Part shown: piece by piece, positions 12,401-21,714 of the stretch
Layout of the letters: each line of letters opens with the position of its first letter
Numbering within the stretch: position 1 is the first letter of the stretch
Assembly: GCF_000002985.6 (NCBI RefSeq)
Contig: NC_003279.8
Location: forward strand, 6,634,001-6,698,000
Direction: 5' to 3'
Source of the DNA: Caenorhabditis elegans
Taxonomy: Eukaryota; Nematoda; Chromadorea; Rhabditida; Rhabditidae
DNA length: 64,000 nucleotides
Made by a program: the position numbers and the translations under genes
Notes under the pieces: generated by a model
What the model saw: only the letters and a program-made list of their open reading frames with translations
Told to the model about the DNA's origin: nothing
Database searches by the model: none

Positions 12401-13486
12401 GATTCTTTTCATCATCATCGTTTTGTCATTTTTGCCTCCCAGAGTTGATGATACCACTATTCAGCATTTGGGTCCACTCGTTCCCATTTTTTTCTTAAAG
12501 TTGTTTTGTACATTTTTATTTTTAAAAGTAGTTGTTACGTATGTAACAACCAAAAACTCGAATCTCCCCAATTTTCCTATGAAGTTCAGAAATTTGCTTT
12601 CCAGCTAAAAAAACCTTAAAAACTTTACAGAGAAATTAAAGCTTTGTAGTATGTTCTCCTACAATGCTGAGCTACAAATGATCAGGACATAATTAAATTA
12701 TGAGAGTCATATAAAATACATGTTTGGCCGACTTCTAAAAATATGATAAGTGAAAACAAAACAGATGGCCACTTTTTGACAGTAAACTGAAAAAATCAAA
12801 AAAAAAAATCTCAACTATAATATTGCTTAATTTTAGCACCATGCATTTTTAAAAGTGGCGCACCTTCCCCTGAAACGTACGACAGATAAAGGGTACGCTA
12901 GAGTCGGACCCTTTTATAACAGTAGTCGAAGCCTTCTATAACATATTATTTTTCAAAGATTCGTTTTAAGGTAATCCTACCCATCTGACTTTTTTTTTGA
13001 CTTTTCCTTCCGTTCCCAAAAAAACGTTTGTTTTGTTTTCTCTGTTTCTCATTTTCTTAAGCTTAAGCATCAGACCAGCTGTCGTCACAACATTCATGAA
13101 AAGATCTGTCTTTTTCTTACTTGAAACTTTATTTTTCTTTATTAGAAACTGTTTTTTGTTTGCTTCTATTTATTTTTTTAATCCTAAATGGGTTTATCTG
13201 ACTAGTAAGAATTGTAAAAATGTGTAAAATGTGTGAAAATTAGTAAAAATGAGAAATGGACCACCATCTCAAAGTTTGTATCATGTTTCGTACTAGTTTT
13301 GCAAAAAGAAAAAAAACGGGAAATATGAGATGATATTGTTGTCTTCAGTTAGTTGAGTGCGGTTTGTTGATGTTGGTGATGAGTGGTGTTTAGAAGATAA
13401 ATGACTGAGGGATAAATTAAATAATGTTCTAAATATTTAAAGAATCATTACTTATATATAAAAAAATAATTCCGTTTGTTCCATAG
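9416..13486. other. Intergenic stretch, no supported gene
   Basis: About 4 kb without a convincing exon chain. A somewhat GC-richer patch at about 10.43-10.54 kb contains an AGACGCAG motif. Short open frames on both strands there overlap each other and lack splice context. Confidence 0.45.
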
Positions 13487-13566
13487 TTTGTAGTCTATGT
13501 AGTCTTTGTAGTCTGTGACGTCACACCCAAAGTCCCTGAGAATTGTGGGCGGGGTCTGTCATCCTT

Positions 13567-13769
13567 CGTGGTGAGACCCATCGTGGCGAGACCCACCGTG
13601 GTGAGACCCATCGTGGCGAGACCCATCGTGGCGAGACCCATCGTGGCGAGACCCGTCGTGGCGAGACCCATCGTGGTGAGACCCATCGTGGCGAGACCCA
13701 CCGTGGTGAGACCCGTCGTGGTGAGACCCGTCGTGGTGAGACCCATCGTGGCGATAACCACCGTGGTAA
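13567..13769. repeat. Tandem 15-bp repeat, about 13 copies
   Basis: Unit GAGACCCATCGTGGC with scattered C/T changes (ACCCACC, ACCCGTC, GGTGAG). Because the unit is five codons long with no stop in most frames, it produces long artefactual open frames on both strands (RGETH repeats and others). It lies inside the Helitron-like element. Confidence 0.9.
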
Positions 13770-13778
13770 GAGCCAAAA

Positions 13779-13883
13779 TTTTGGCGGGAAATTTAAATTT
13801 TCTGTGAAAAATATTTTGGCGTGAAATTTAAATTTTCTGAGAAAAATATTTTGGCGGGAAATTTAAATTTTCTGTGAAAAATA
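13779..13883. repeat. Tandem 35-bp repeat, three copies
   Basis: Three adjacent 35-bp units starting at 13779, 13814 and 13849, each TTTTGGCGGGAAATTTAAAT and so on. They differ at two positions only (GGCGTG for GGCGGG, and CTGAG for CTGTG, in the middle copy). Confidence 0.9.
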
Positions 13884-13886
13884 TTT

Positions 13887-14340
13887 TTCTGGAATGTTCC
13901 AGAACTTTCTAGAAAAATCGAGAAAATTCTGGAATGTTCCAGAACTTTCTAGAAAAATCGAGAAAATTCTGGAATGTTCCAGAACTTTCTAAAAAAATCG
14001 AGAAAATTCTGGAATGTTCCAGAACTTTCTAGAAAAATCGGGAAATTTCTGGAATGTTCCAGAACTTTCTAGAAAAATCGGGAAAATTCTGGAATGTTCC
14101 AGAACTTTCTAGAAAAATCGAGAAAATTCTGGAATGTTCCAGAACTTTCTAAAAAAATCGAGAAAATTCTGGAATGTTCCAGAACTTTCTAAAAAAATCG
14201 AGAAAATTCTGGAATGTTCCAGAACTTTCTAGAAAAATCGAGAAAATTCTGGAATGTTCCAGAACTTTCTAAAAAAATCGAGAAAATTCTGGAATGTTCC
14301 AGAACTTTCTAGAAAAATTGAGAAAATTCTGGAATGTTCC
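13887..14340. promoter_or_regulatory. Tandem array of heat-shock elements, 40-bp unit x 11 plus a partial copy
   Basis: Each 40-bp unit contains TTCTGGAATGTTCCAGAA followed by CTTTCTAGAA. This is six perfectly phased alternating TTC/GAA boxes (five-base spacing), an ideal HSF-1 trimer-binding array. Units start at 13891 and repeat every 40 bp to 14291; a twelfth is cut short at 14331-14340. Several copies lose the last GAA (TTCTAAAA in place of TTCTAGAA). The array sits 2.9 kb upstream of the plus-strand gene at 17.3 kb and 4.5 kb upstream of the minus-strand gene at 9.4 kb. Whether it drives either gene cannot be told from sequence. Confidence 0.85.
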
Positions 14341-14803
14341 GAAAAATTGAGCTTAGAGCTTTAGAAGAGGTAGTTATTTGGGAGTTGATGGGGGATCAAG
14401 TCAAGGTACTGTAGTGGTACTATAGGGGTACTGTAGGTATACGGTAGGGTTACTGTAGTTTTGGAAAAATTGGCATTTCGTTCTTTGAAGAGGTATTGGG
14501 TTAGGAGTCGGTGGAGGATAATGTCAAGGTACTGTAGTGGTATTGTAAGGTTACTGTCTTGGTCAAAAAGTAACAGAAAGTTTTCATACTGTCTGTGAAT
14601 TTTTGAAATATGCATTTCGTAGAAAAATACATACATGTAACAGTGCCAGTAAACCGCGTTTTAAGTGTTTCAAGTTTTTTTCATGATGAGAAATTTTTTG
14701 AGTGATTGAAGGTATGTGTGTCAAATACTTTTAATGGTGCCAGTCGTTGGCCGCGCCGTAGGCGCGGTCAGCGGCTGGTTACTAATAGTTTACTAATAAA
14801 GGA

Positions 14804-15252
14804 TACCGTATTTCCTCTATTAGTTAGGCACCTCTATTAGTTTCGCACCTCCATTAGTTTTGCATCTAAAATCAGTAATCGAAAATTAGTTTTGCACCTC
14901 TAATAGTTTTGCACCCGGGTGCACCCCTTCATTTTTTCCCTATTTTTAGAAATTCAAAATTTGCATTATAAAATCGTTCTAAAAATTAGGAAAACTCTTA
15001 CAGACTTGGTATAAGAAGTCAAAACTGGCAAAATATGAGTACAACTCGGACAATTTTTACGTATCAGTCGTAAAATTCGTTCATTTTGGTTCATAAATTG
15101 TTATTGAAATTGATGATATTATGCCATAACTTAATGGGAAACATGAGAAAAAACCTGTTCGAAAATTAGTTTTGCACCCTCCATTAGTTTTGCATCAAAT
15201 TAGGTGTCCGAAAATTAGTTTTGCATGCCTTACTAATAGAGGAAATACGGTA
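14804..15252. mobile_element. 449-bp TIR element (MITE), TA-flanked
   Basis: The termini are inverted copies: the left starts TACCGTATTTCCTCTATTAG, and the right end read in reverse starts TACCGTATTTCCTCTATTAG and then differs by about one base. Internal copies of ATTAGTTTTGCACC occur near both ends in opposite orientation. The TA at each outer edge suits a Tc/mariner-type target. There is no coding capacity. It abuts the Helitron 3' end with about 18 bp between them. Confidence 0.75.
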
Positions 15253-17270
15253 TTTTGTCGATATTATTTTGTTGAAAATCAACTCTGAAGATTTCAATAG
15301 AACTTTAAAAAACCCTCACGTGGTTGGAAATATAGAAACCCTGTGGATCCTTAAAGTCAGACATGTCAATTTCTCAGCTCATCAATTTTCGTTTTTTTTT
15401 CTTGTTTTTTGCTTGTTCAACTTTAAATGTCATCACATTTTAGTGTGCTTTCGTTAACTTGAGTGACAAACATTATGACATTAAGTGTTCAAGTATATCG
15501 GTGTTAGATTTCAAATGTGTTATACTAAAGAGTGCAAGCTGAAAGTAAAAAAACATAAAAGTTTAGAAGAGAAACAATTTTTTTAAACATGATTTTATCA
15601 AACGTATAAATTTTACAGTTGCAAATACTCCGGCAATATAATGCGGCATCATCGATGGTGAAGCTTTGAGTTTGTCAGCTTTAGCGATTTTCCTTACTTG
15701 AAAACTAAAATCTAAAAGACCCGTTATGGTGAAGTTGATTGAAATAACTTCTTTCAGGATCTTTACTCATTAACTTTATTTTTTGTTGTACAAAAAATGC
15801 TCTTCTCAATTCCACAAGCCCCGCCCGTGAAAAATAAAAATTTTCATGTGATCATCAAAAACTCATCATCCAGATCCATTCCTCCGCTCAACTTTTTATG
15901 ATCTCTCCGCAACTTTTCTCAATTTTATTCTCGATTCCCATGAACTTCTTTCTCCGCATGATGATTCGTTTTCATCAAGCAACAACAATTCGGAGCATCA
16001 CAGAATCACAAAAACCATATCCCGTGGGCTCACCGGGAGCCAACTGACACCTACTTTTTCATTTGGGGAAGGGAAAGGGATTAGAGGACAACGACGACAA
16101 AAAGTTTTCGGCGATTTCTTTGAAAATTTTATGTGATATGTTTGTGTATAGCTATTCGTTTTTGAATTATGTGCGGAGACCTAGAAACGTTTAGTTTAGT
16201 GTTTGGAATTATCTTGACATTTTTTCAAAAGTTCCAGGTCGTTTTTTTCTTAATCCAGATTTATATATCCATTTGTTACTCCAGTTTTTAGGCAAACAGT
16301 CCCAGGAATAATGTTCAAAATTTTCCTGCAATTTTTGAACATTTATCATTAAAAAAAATCCCATGTATTCACGAGGAGCCACCATTTTGCACTACATGAG
16401 ATGAATCATATCTAAAAATGGGATGGGTGATGATGTTCTGATTAGCTTCGTTTTGTAGGATATGTCTGCTCACAAACTTTTATATATAAATGGAGTATAA
16501 TATTTATATCCTCGTGATTATTTTTATGAAACAGATTTTCTGGTCTGTGATGAACTAATAGTATACCTTGAGTTTACCTAATGTTTTGTTATAAAAATTT
16601 CGATAGACATTTACGTTCGAATCTGTACTCTTCTAATTTTTCATGAGATTAAAAAGTATGCCATTTTTGGTCCGTAGGAGGTAGTATTATTTTTCAAATG
16701 CCCCATAAATTTGGAAAAGTTACAAATTTCAGGTAGAAAACTTAACTTGATAGCGTTTGAACCATCAACTCCGCCATTCATATGGCTCATTTCTAGAATT
16801 TTTCTAAACCTCTTCATCATCTGCTTTTTCCATAAAATTTTTCGCTGACGGTTCCCATATTTTTTCTCACTGCCGTTCTAGGAATATCTGTGACATAGAA
16901 GTTCGCGAAAAAATGTGACATTTGTCCCTGTCATTTCATTCCTTGGAGACTCATTCCATTCCATGTTTTTGCATTTTCTTCTTCTTTAGAATATTCTCAT
17001 TTTTGTTGTCCATTCTGAAAAGGTCTCTAGCGGGAGGGGTCAAGGGTAAAAAAGGCATAGACAAAAAATAGAGGAGGAGGAATCGGTTCAATGAATTTTA
17101 AATTTTCATCTACAGCACCTTACACATTTTATTTCATTTGTGTTTTCGAGTTTTTTGTTTGGTCACTCTTCTTCTTTGTAGTTCAAATTGTTCTATTGTA
17201 ATAAAACATTTTCTTGCAGAATGCTCCTACTCTTCCACGACTAAAAACTATTATCAACATTTCATCGAAT
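15253..17270. other. Intergenic, upstream region of the 17.3-kb gene
   Basis: No gene is supported. The segment at 15.85-16.08 kb is less AT-rich and includes a small hairpin-forming stretch (GGCTCACCGGGAGCC). A TTTCTTGCAG acceptor at 17219 just upstream of the next ATG suggests trans-splicing there. Confidence 0.45.
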
Positions 17271-20200
17271 ATGATTCGTTTCTCAGTTTTCCTATTTTTA
17301 ACTACGACTATTCTCACTGCAAATGCTCAGGTCAATATTTACAGTTCTCTATTTACTTATTTCACCAAAAATTATTAACCAAATATATTTTAGGTTAATT
17401 CGTTAAATTTTTTTAATGTGAACAGTAGAAATTAAAAAATGGAGTAGCGCCCGAGAAGACATTGATTTAAATTATTCTTATTATTCTAAAGAGGCCAAAT
17501 ATCGTTATAAAAATTTTCAATTTTTTTTAAACATAAGAATTCAAACTTTCAAGCTGCTTGAACATTTTCAAAAATATAAATTTATCTAAAAATGGGCACT
17601 TAGCCGAATCTTTAACTGAACTTTTTTGAAAATCTATAAAATGTTCGATTGTTTTTTTGAGATTAGCATTTTTAAATTTCTTTTTCTATTTTTTACTTTT
17701 TTTAAACAGAAAATAAATGTCTTGCTACAGTAATTTTTTCCAAATTCAAATACCGAAAAACCAAAATTTGTCAAAACTGCAGAATTAATTTGTTTGGTTG
17801 CTTTTTTTTTATAATTTACAGCACAGGAAAAACGATACATTAGACGCAATTTTAACATTTTTATTTTACAATTTAGAACTCTTGTGAAGATCGGTGTACA
17901 CGATTGAAACAACGATCCTTGAGTCGAATCGGATATGATGACGAACGGTATTTTGTTAACTTTTCATAATACTAAAAACTTTATCTACACATTTTCAGAT
18001 TACAAACTCTTTTTGAAAGACAACGACCGATAGAAAGCATGAAAGATGTTTGTTGGTGAGTATTCAATTATTTCAAGTTTATCAGAAACGTTTTGTTTTA
18101 GGAGGCTTTACGACAATTTGGACTGCATGAAAAAATGTCCAAAATCGGAGAAACATGCAATTTTTGCAAAGCACGTTAGGAACAAATGCAAATTTGTGTT
18201 ATCCGGTAAATATTTGTTTGTTGTAGATTTTCTTCCCCAATACTAATATTTTCAGAAATGGAACCAACACTCAAATGCATCAGCAAGCATCATTCATTTC
18301 TAACAATGCGATGTAGTTCATTTTTAAACGAAGCTTCTCGATTGAGGGCTGAATCTGATTTGAGCACAACTCCACGTCATGATGAATGCCGATTTTTGCA
18401 TCTAACAACAATTTGCTTAGAAAATCACGTGAACACATTTTGTCCAGATGGAAGGAAAATTTTCAAAAGACTCAATTTTAGGCAAGTTTGGCAGTATATG
18501 TTACAGATTAATCACAAAACTAGAAAAAATTAATATTTTAGAGACTATTTTCTAAGTTTTGTGCTTCCGATGGACGACGATTTGTTTGATGACGAGGATC
18601 TGGATAGTTGCCAAATTTACGATTTTGTTAAGGATGCGGAGAAAAGAGAACGAGAAAATGAAGAGAGAAAACAGGAAGAGGAGAGACGCAGACGAATTGA
18701 TGATGATGAAGATTATGAGGTATTTTGTTAAAAAAGAAAATTGGAGTTTTATTCCTACTCTGGTAAATCAATTCTGATCGACGCCGACGCTAGTACAATC
18801 GACGCCGAAGTCTAATCGACGTAGAAGTCAGGTAACGACGCAGGTACCTCCAGCTTTGGCAGACTTTGGCGTCGATTGGACTGGCTTCGGTGTCAATCAG
18901 AATCGATTAACCAGAGTTAGTAAGGACAGGTAAAGTAAAAAAAATTGGCATTTTTCGAAAAGATAACATAAAAATGAATAACGGATTTACCGGGCTGGAC
19001 TGAAAATGATATCTCAAATTATAGTTATCTTTGCGAATTTTGAAAGTTCAGGAAGAACTAACAACAATAGTAAATGATATGGAAGATGATTCATCGTACA
19101 CTAAGACCTCTACAATGCCCACAGAGGAAACGACAAATTCATTGGAATCAACATCTTCTGAATCATTTACTGCAGAATCAACATCATCAATTTCACCAAT
19201 CCTGGGTACATTGGAGTCAATTAAACAAGAGGTTGGTGGAATCTTACTCTTGGTCATAAACTAGTTTTTATTCAGGATTTCACTACTCTTCTCGATGACT
19301 TGATAACATCAGCGGAACGTGATCCTACTGAAACGGTACAGAGAACTTCTGAAATAAACGGTGCATTTACTCAAAACTCAATATTGGAGCTGGATCACGT
19401 GACTTCACCAGAAACATCAACTAGCGAAAGTGGGAACGATGACTTGGATGCTATAGTGAACAATTTGGATGAGGATAAACAAGATCAAGGTAGACAAGGT
19501 ATGTCACAACAATTTGCCAAACATTTTACAGGGTGTGGGGTTTCTCGGCTCCGAACCGACAAAACTTGAAATTTAGATATTTAAATTGAAAAAAAGTCAG
19601 ATTAGTGTAGAATATTTTGTGATGAGCACTTGTTTTTAAGGGCACAAAAGCCTATAATGACACGTTTTCAAAGATATCCGTGATTTTAAAGTAAATTTTG
19701 AGCAAATTCTAAATTTTTTTAATTACAAGGCTAATCGAGTCAGCTTGAAAGTTGTTAAAATAGTTTTGTATGCAAAACTAACGGGGAACGTACTGTTATT
19801 ATTAATTTAGAGTCTACTCAACTCATCAGTCCAAGTACTTCCACCAACTCTCTAACACATCTCAATGACAAAACTGAAGAGGACGTGGATCACAATGCTG
19901 AATATCATGATTACACTGATCACCATTATGATGAAGATCATGAATACCATGACTCGGATAATACAACTCATCCAACAATTAGTGTGGTATCTATTGAAAC
20001 AAGATTATCAGAATCAGATTCGGACGCTGATTCCAAAGAAAAACAATCGGAAGATAATGCACTCGTAGAAGTGACAACTCCAGATCAACTTTTAAACTTG
20101 ACCCCACCAAATATTGTTAATTCAAATGAATCAGAAGATTTGGAAGAAAGCGGAGAAGAGATTCAAATTGAAACAACAACACTCAAGCGAAAAGTATTTT

Positions 20201-21303
20201 CGGAAGATAGTATGGAGAATACACCACCAAACTTCTTTTATTCATCAAATCGTTATGACAGTACAACACGGTCAAATTATGTCGCTGATAATTTAGATTT
20301 AGAGGTATATTTGGAATGTTACTGTATTATTATTTCTTACATTATTCATGAACTGAAGGACGAGTAACGGTTTTGGGTTTTTTTTCTTAAATAACTAATG
20401 ATACACCAAAAATCTACTTTCATGATGAGACTTCTTGATTCAAATATGTCTTATTCCAAAAAAAAAGATTTAATAAAACCAAAATTAGAAATTAAAGCTA
20501 AACTTTGCCCTTTTCCCAAAAAAAAAATTGGAGAACTTTAAACATTGTTGAGATTATTACACTTTAAACATTGTTGAGAAAAACTTTAAACATTGTTGAG
20601 ATTTTTTGTGAGTAGTCGCATTCGAGTTCGAAGTTTTAGAGCCATTGTGTGATTATTTCAGCAAAAACTACCGTTACTTCTTCTTCAAATGGTGCTTTTG
20701 AATATAACCTATTCTAAACTTGCGAAACTCAATTATTCAATGCCGATATTATGTAAACTTAATTTCAATGTTCAGGATAGCGAAGAACCGCTGGAAATTG
20801 ATACATCGACGTTGTTTGGTGTTGAGACAACTTCCAATGAAATTATCGAGTTGTCCACATCTACAATATCTTATAAAACGACTGAAACTCCAAAGAAAAC
20901 AACAAGTGGAAAACCGAAACCATGGCTTCATGGCGGAGTTATTGTAAAACCAATTTTAAATTTTGATCAGTTGGATGTAGATCAAGGTGTGTCTTACATT
21001 AAAGTCAGTTACAAATCTCTCATTATTCCAGACGAACAACGAGAACGAGAAAATCGTCGTCAAGAATTCAAAAATTCATCTTCCACACTTTCAACATCTG
21101 AGACATCTCCAACAAAAGGCGATGATCTTCTCAGTGGAGACTCGGGTGGCCCATCGACAAATGAAACATTGATTGTAATTGGGCTCATTGCACTTGTCAC
21201 TTGTCTCATTTTCCTCGTACTTCTCCTTCTTCTCGCATACTTCTGTTCTACACGAACTGATAGTTATAATGTGCACAAAGACGAAGGAAGTCCGCCTGTA
21301 TGA
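17271..21303 (+). CDS. Single-pass membrane protein with Cys-rich ectodomain and acidic Ser/Thr-rich stalk
   Basis: Eleven exons (17271-17330, 17877-17947, 17999-18055, 18102-18205, 18256-18481, 18542-18719, 19052-19231, 19276-19489, 19811-20304, 20776-20986, 21032-21303) close in frame to 688 residues. Residues 1-20 are a signal peptide (MIRFSVFLFLTTTILTANAQ). About 12 cysteines follow in the next ~200 residues (NSCEDRC, DVCWRLYDN, DCMKKCPK), resembling nematode CPG4/DUF19-like secreted Cys-rich domains. A highly charged helix (KREREN, EEERRRR) and a ~350-residue acidic Ser/Thr stalk come next. The stalk has Asp/His-rich runs (YHDYTDHHYDEDHEYHD) and Ser-Gly sites next to acids (ESGEE, LSGDSG), which are potential glycosaminoglycan sites. 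One transmembrane segment (VIGLIALVTCLIFLVLLLLL) and a ~22-residue cytoplasmic tail end the protein. The fifth intron (18482-18541) uses a GC donor. The last introns are in-frame, so retention is possible. A cell-surface proteoglycan role is inference. Confidence 0.8.
18754..18921. mobile_element. Foldback (MITE-like) element in an intron
   Basis: Imperfect inverted repeat inside the intron 18720-19051. The left arm (TACTCTGGTAAATCAATTCT then GATCGACGCCG) pairs with the right arm read in reverse (TAACTCTGGTTAATCGATTC then TGATTGACACCG). The arms are rich in ATCGACGCCGAAG motifs. No coding. Confidence 0.55.
20535..20601. repeat. Short direct repeat, ACTTTAAACATTGTTGAGA x 3
   Basis: Three near-identical 19-bp copies separated by a few bases within the intron preceding the exon that starts at 20776. 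Confidence 0.8.
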
Positions 21304-21410
21304 GAAAATGAGCAGCAGCTTCTCTGAAGATATGTAAAGAAAAAGTCATGAGAAATTATTATCATGATTCTGTTACGTGTATGGTTTTTTGTAGCATTCG
21401 AATTTCACTC

Positions 21411-21416
21411 AATAAA
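21411..21416 (+). terminator. Poly(A) signal AATAAA of the membrane-protein gene
   Basis: AATAAA 108 nt after the TGA at 21301-21303. The next gene on this strand starts at 21715. Confidence 0.7.
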
Positions 21417-21714
21417 TTCTAATAATTTTGTTTGAACAAACTTGATAGTTCTCAAGAACCCTATAGATATTTTACGAGGATGTGTCTGTCTCCCAACTTC
21501 TCGTCCGAAAAATATATCCAAAACAACTCGTAGTGAAGTTCGTTCACGTTTATACTTTGCACATTGTACTGTTATTTTTTCTGAAAATTTTTTAGAACGG
21601 TCAGGGAAGTTAAAAAAGAAATTTTGACGTGAAAAACTGGAGAAATCCTCTTGTATCCAATTTTAGTTTCCCCAATCAATTTATTTCCTTTTCTCAATAT
21701 TCGCGTTAAATTAA

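Larger units (their letters stand above)
13500..14785 (+). mobile_element. Helitron-like non-autonomous element (3' end clear, 5' end uncertain)
   Basis: The 3' end has the Helitron signature: an 18-bp imperfect stem at 14740-14757 and 14761-14778 (loop GTA), followed seven bases later by a terminus CTAA at 14782-14785 and a T. The body holds three successive tandem-repeat blocks and no coding capacity, as in non-autonomous Caenorhabditis Helitrons, some of which are known to carry heat-shock elements. The 5' TC terminus could not be fixed. The start given is where unique sequence gives way to repeats. Confidence 0.6.

Noticed and set aside
13495..13824. Long repetitive open frames on both strands (RGETH, TTMGLA-type)
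   Set aside because: They arise from a 15-bp tandem repeat lacking stops. No splice or start context, and they lie inside a Helitron-like element.
13567..14340. CRISPR-like array
   Set aside because: The repeats are directly adjacent without unique spacers, in a nematode genome. They are minisatellites.
20662..20691. 30-nt mini-exon with good acceptor (GATTATTTCAG) before the 20776 exon
   Set aside because: It is in frame but would insert a Leu-rich decapeptide into the acidic stalk, next to a poor GTGCTT donor. Direct joining of 20304 to 20776 is simpler; RNA evidence could reinstate it.
21130..21160. GDSGGP motif suggesting a serine protease
   Set aside because: It is a chance match in the Ser/Gly-rich juxtamembrane stalk of the 17.3-kb gene. 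There is no catalytic His/Asp context and no protease fold.
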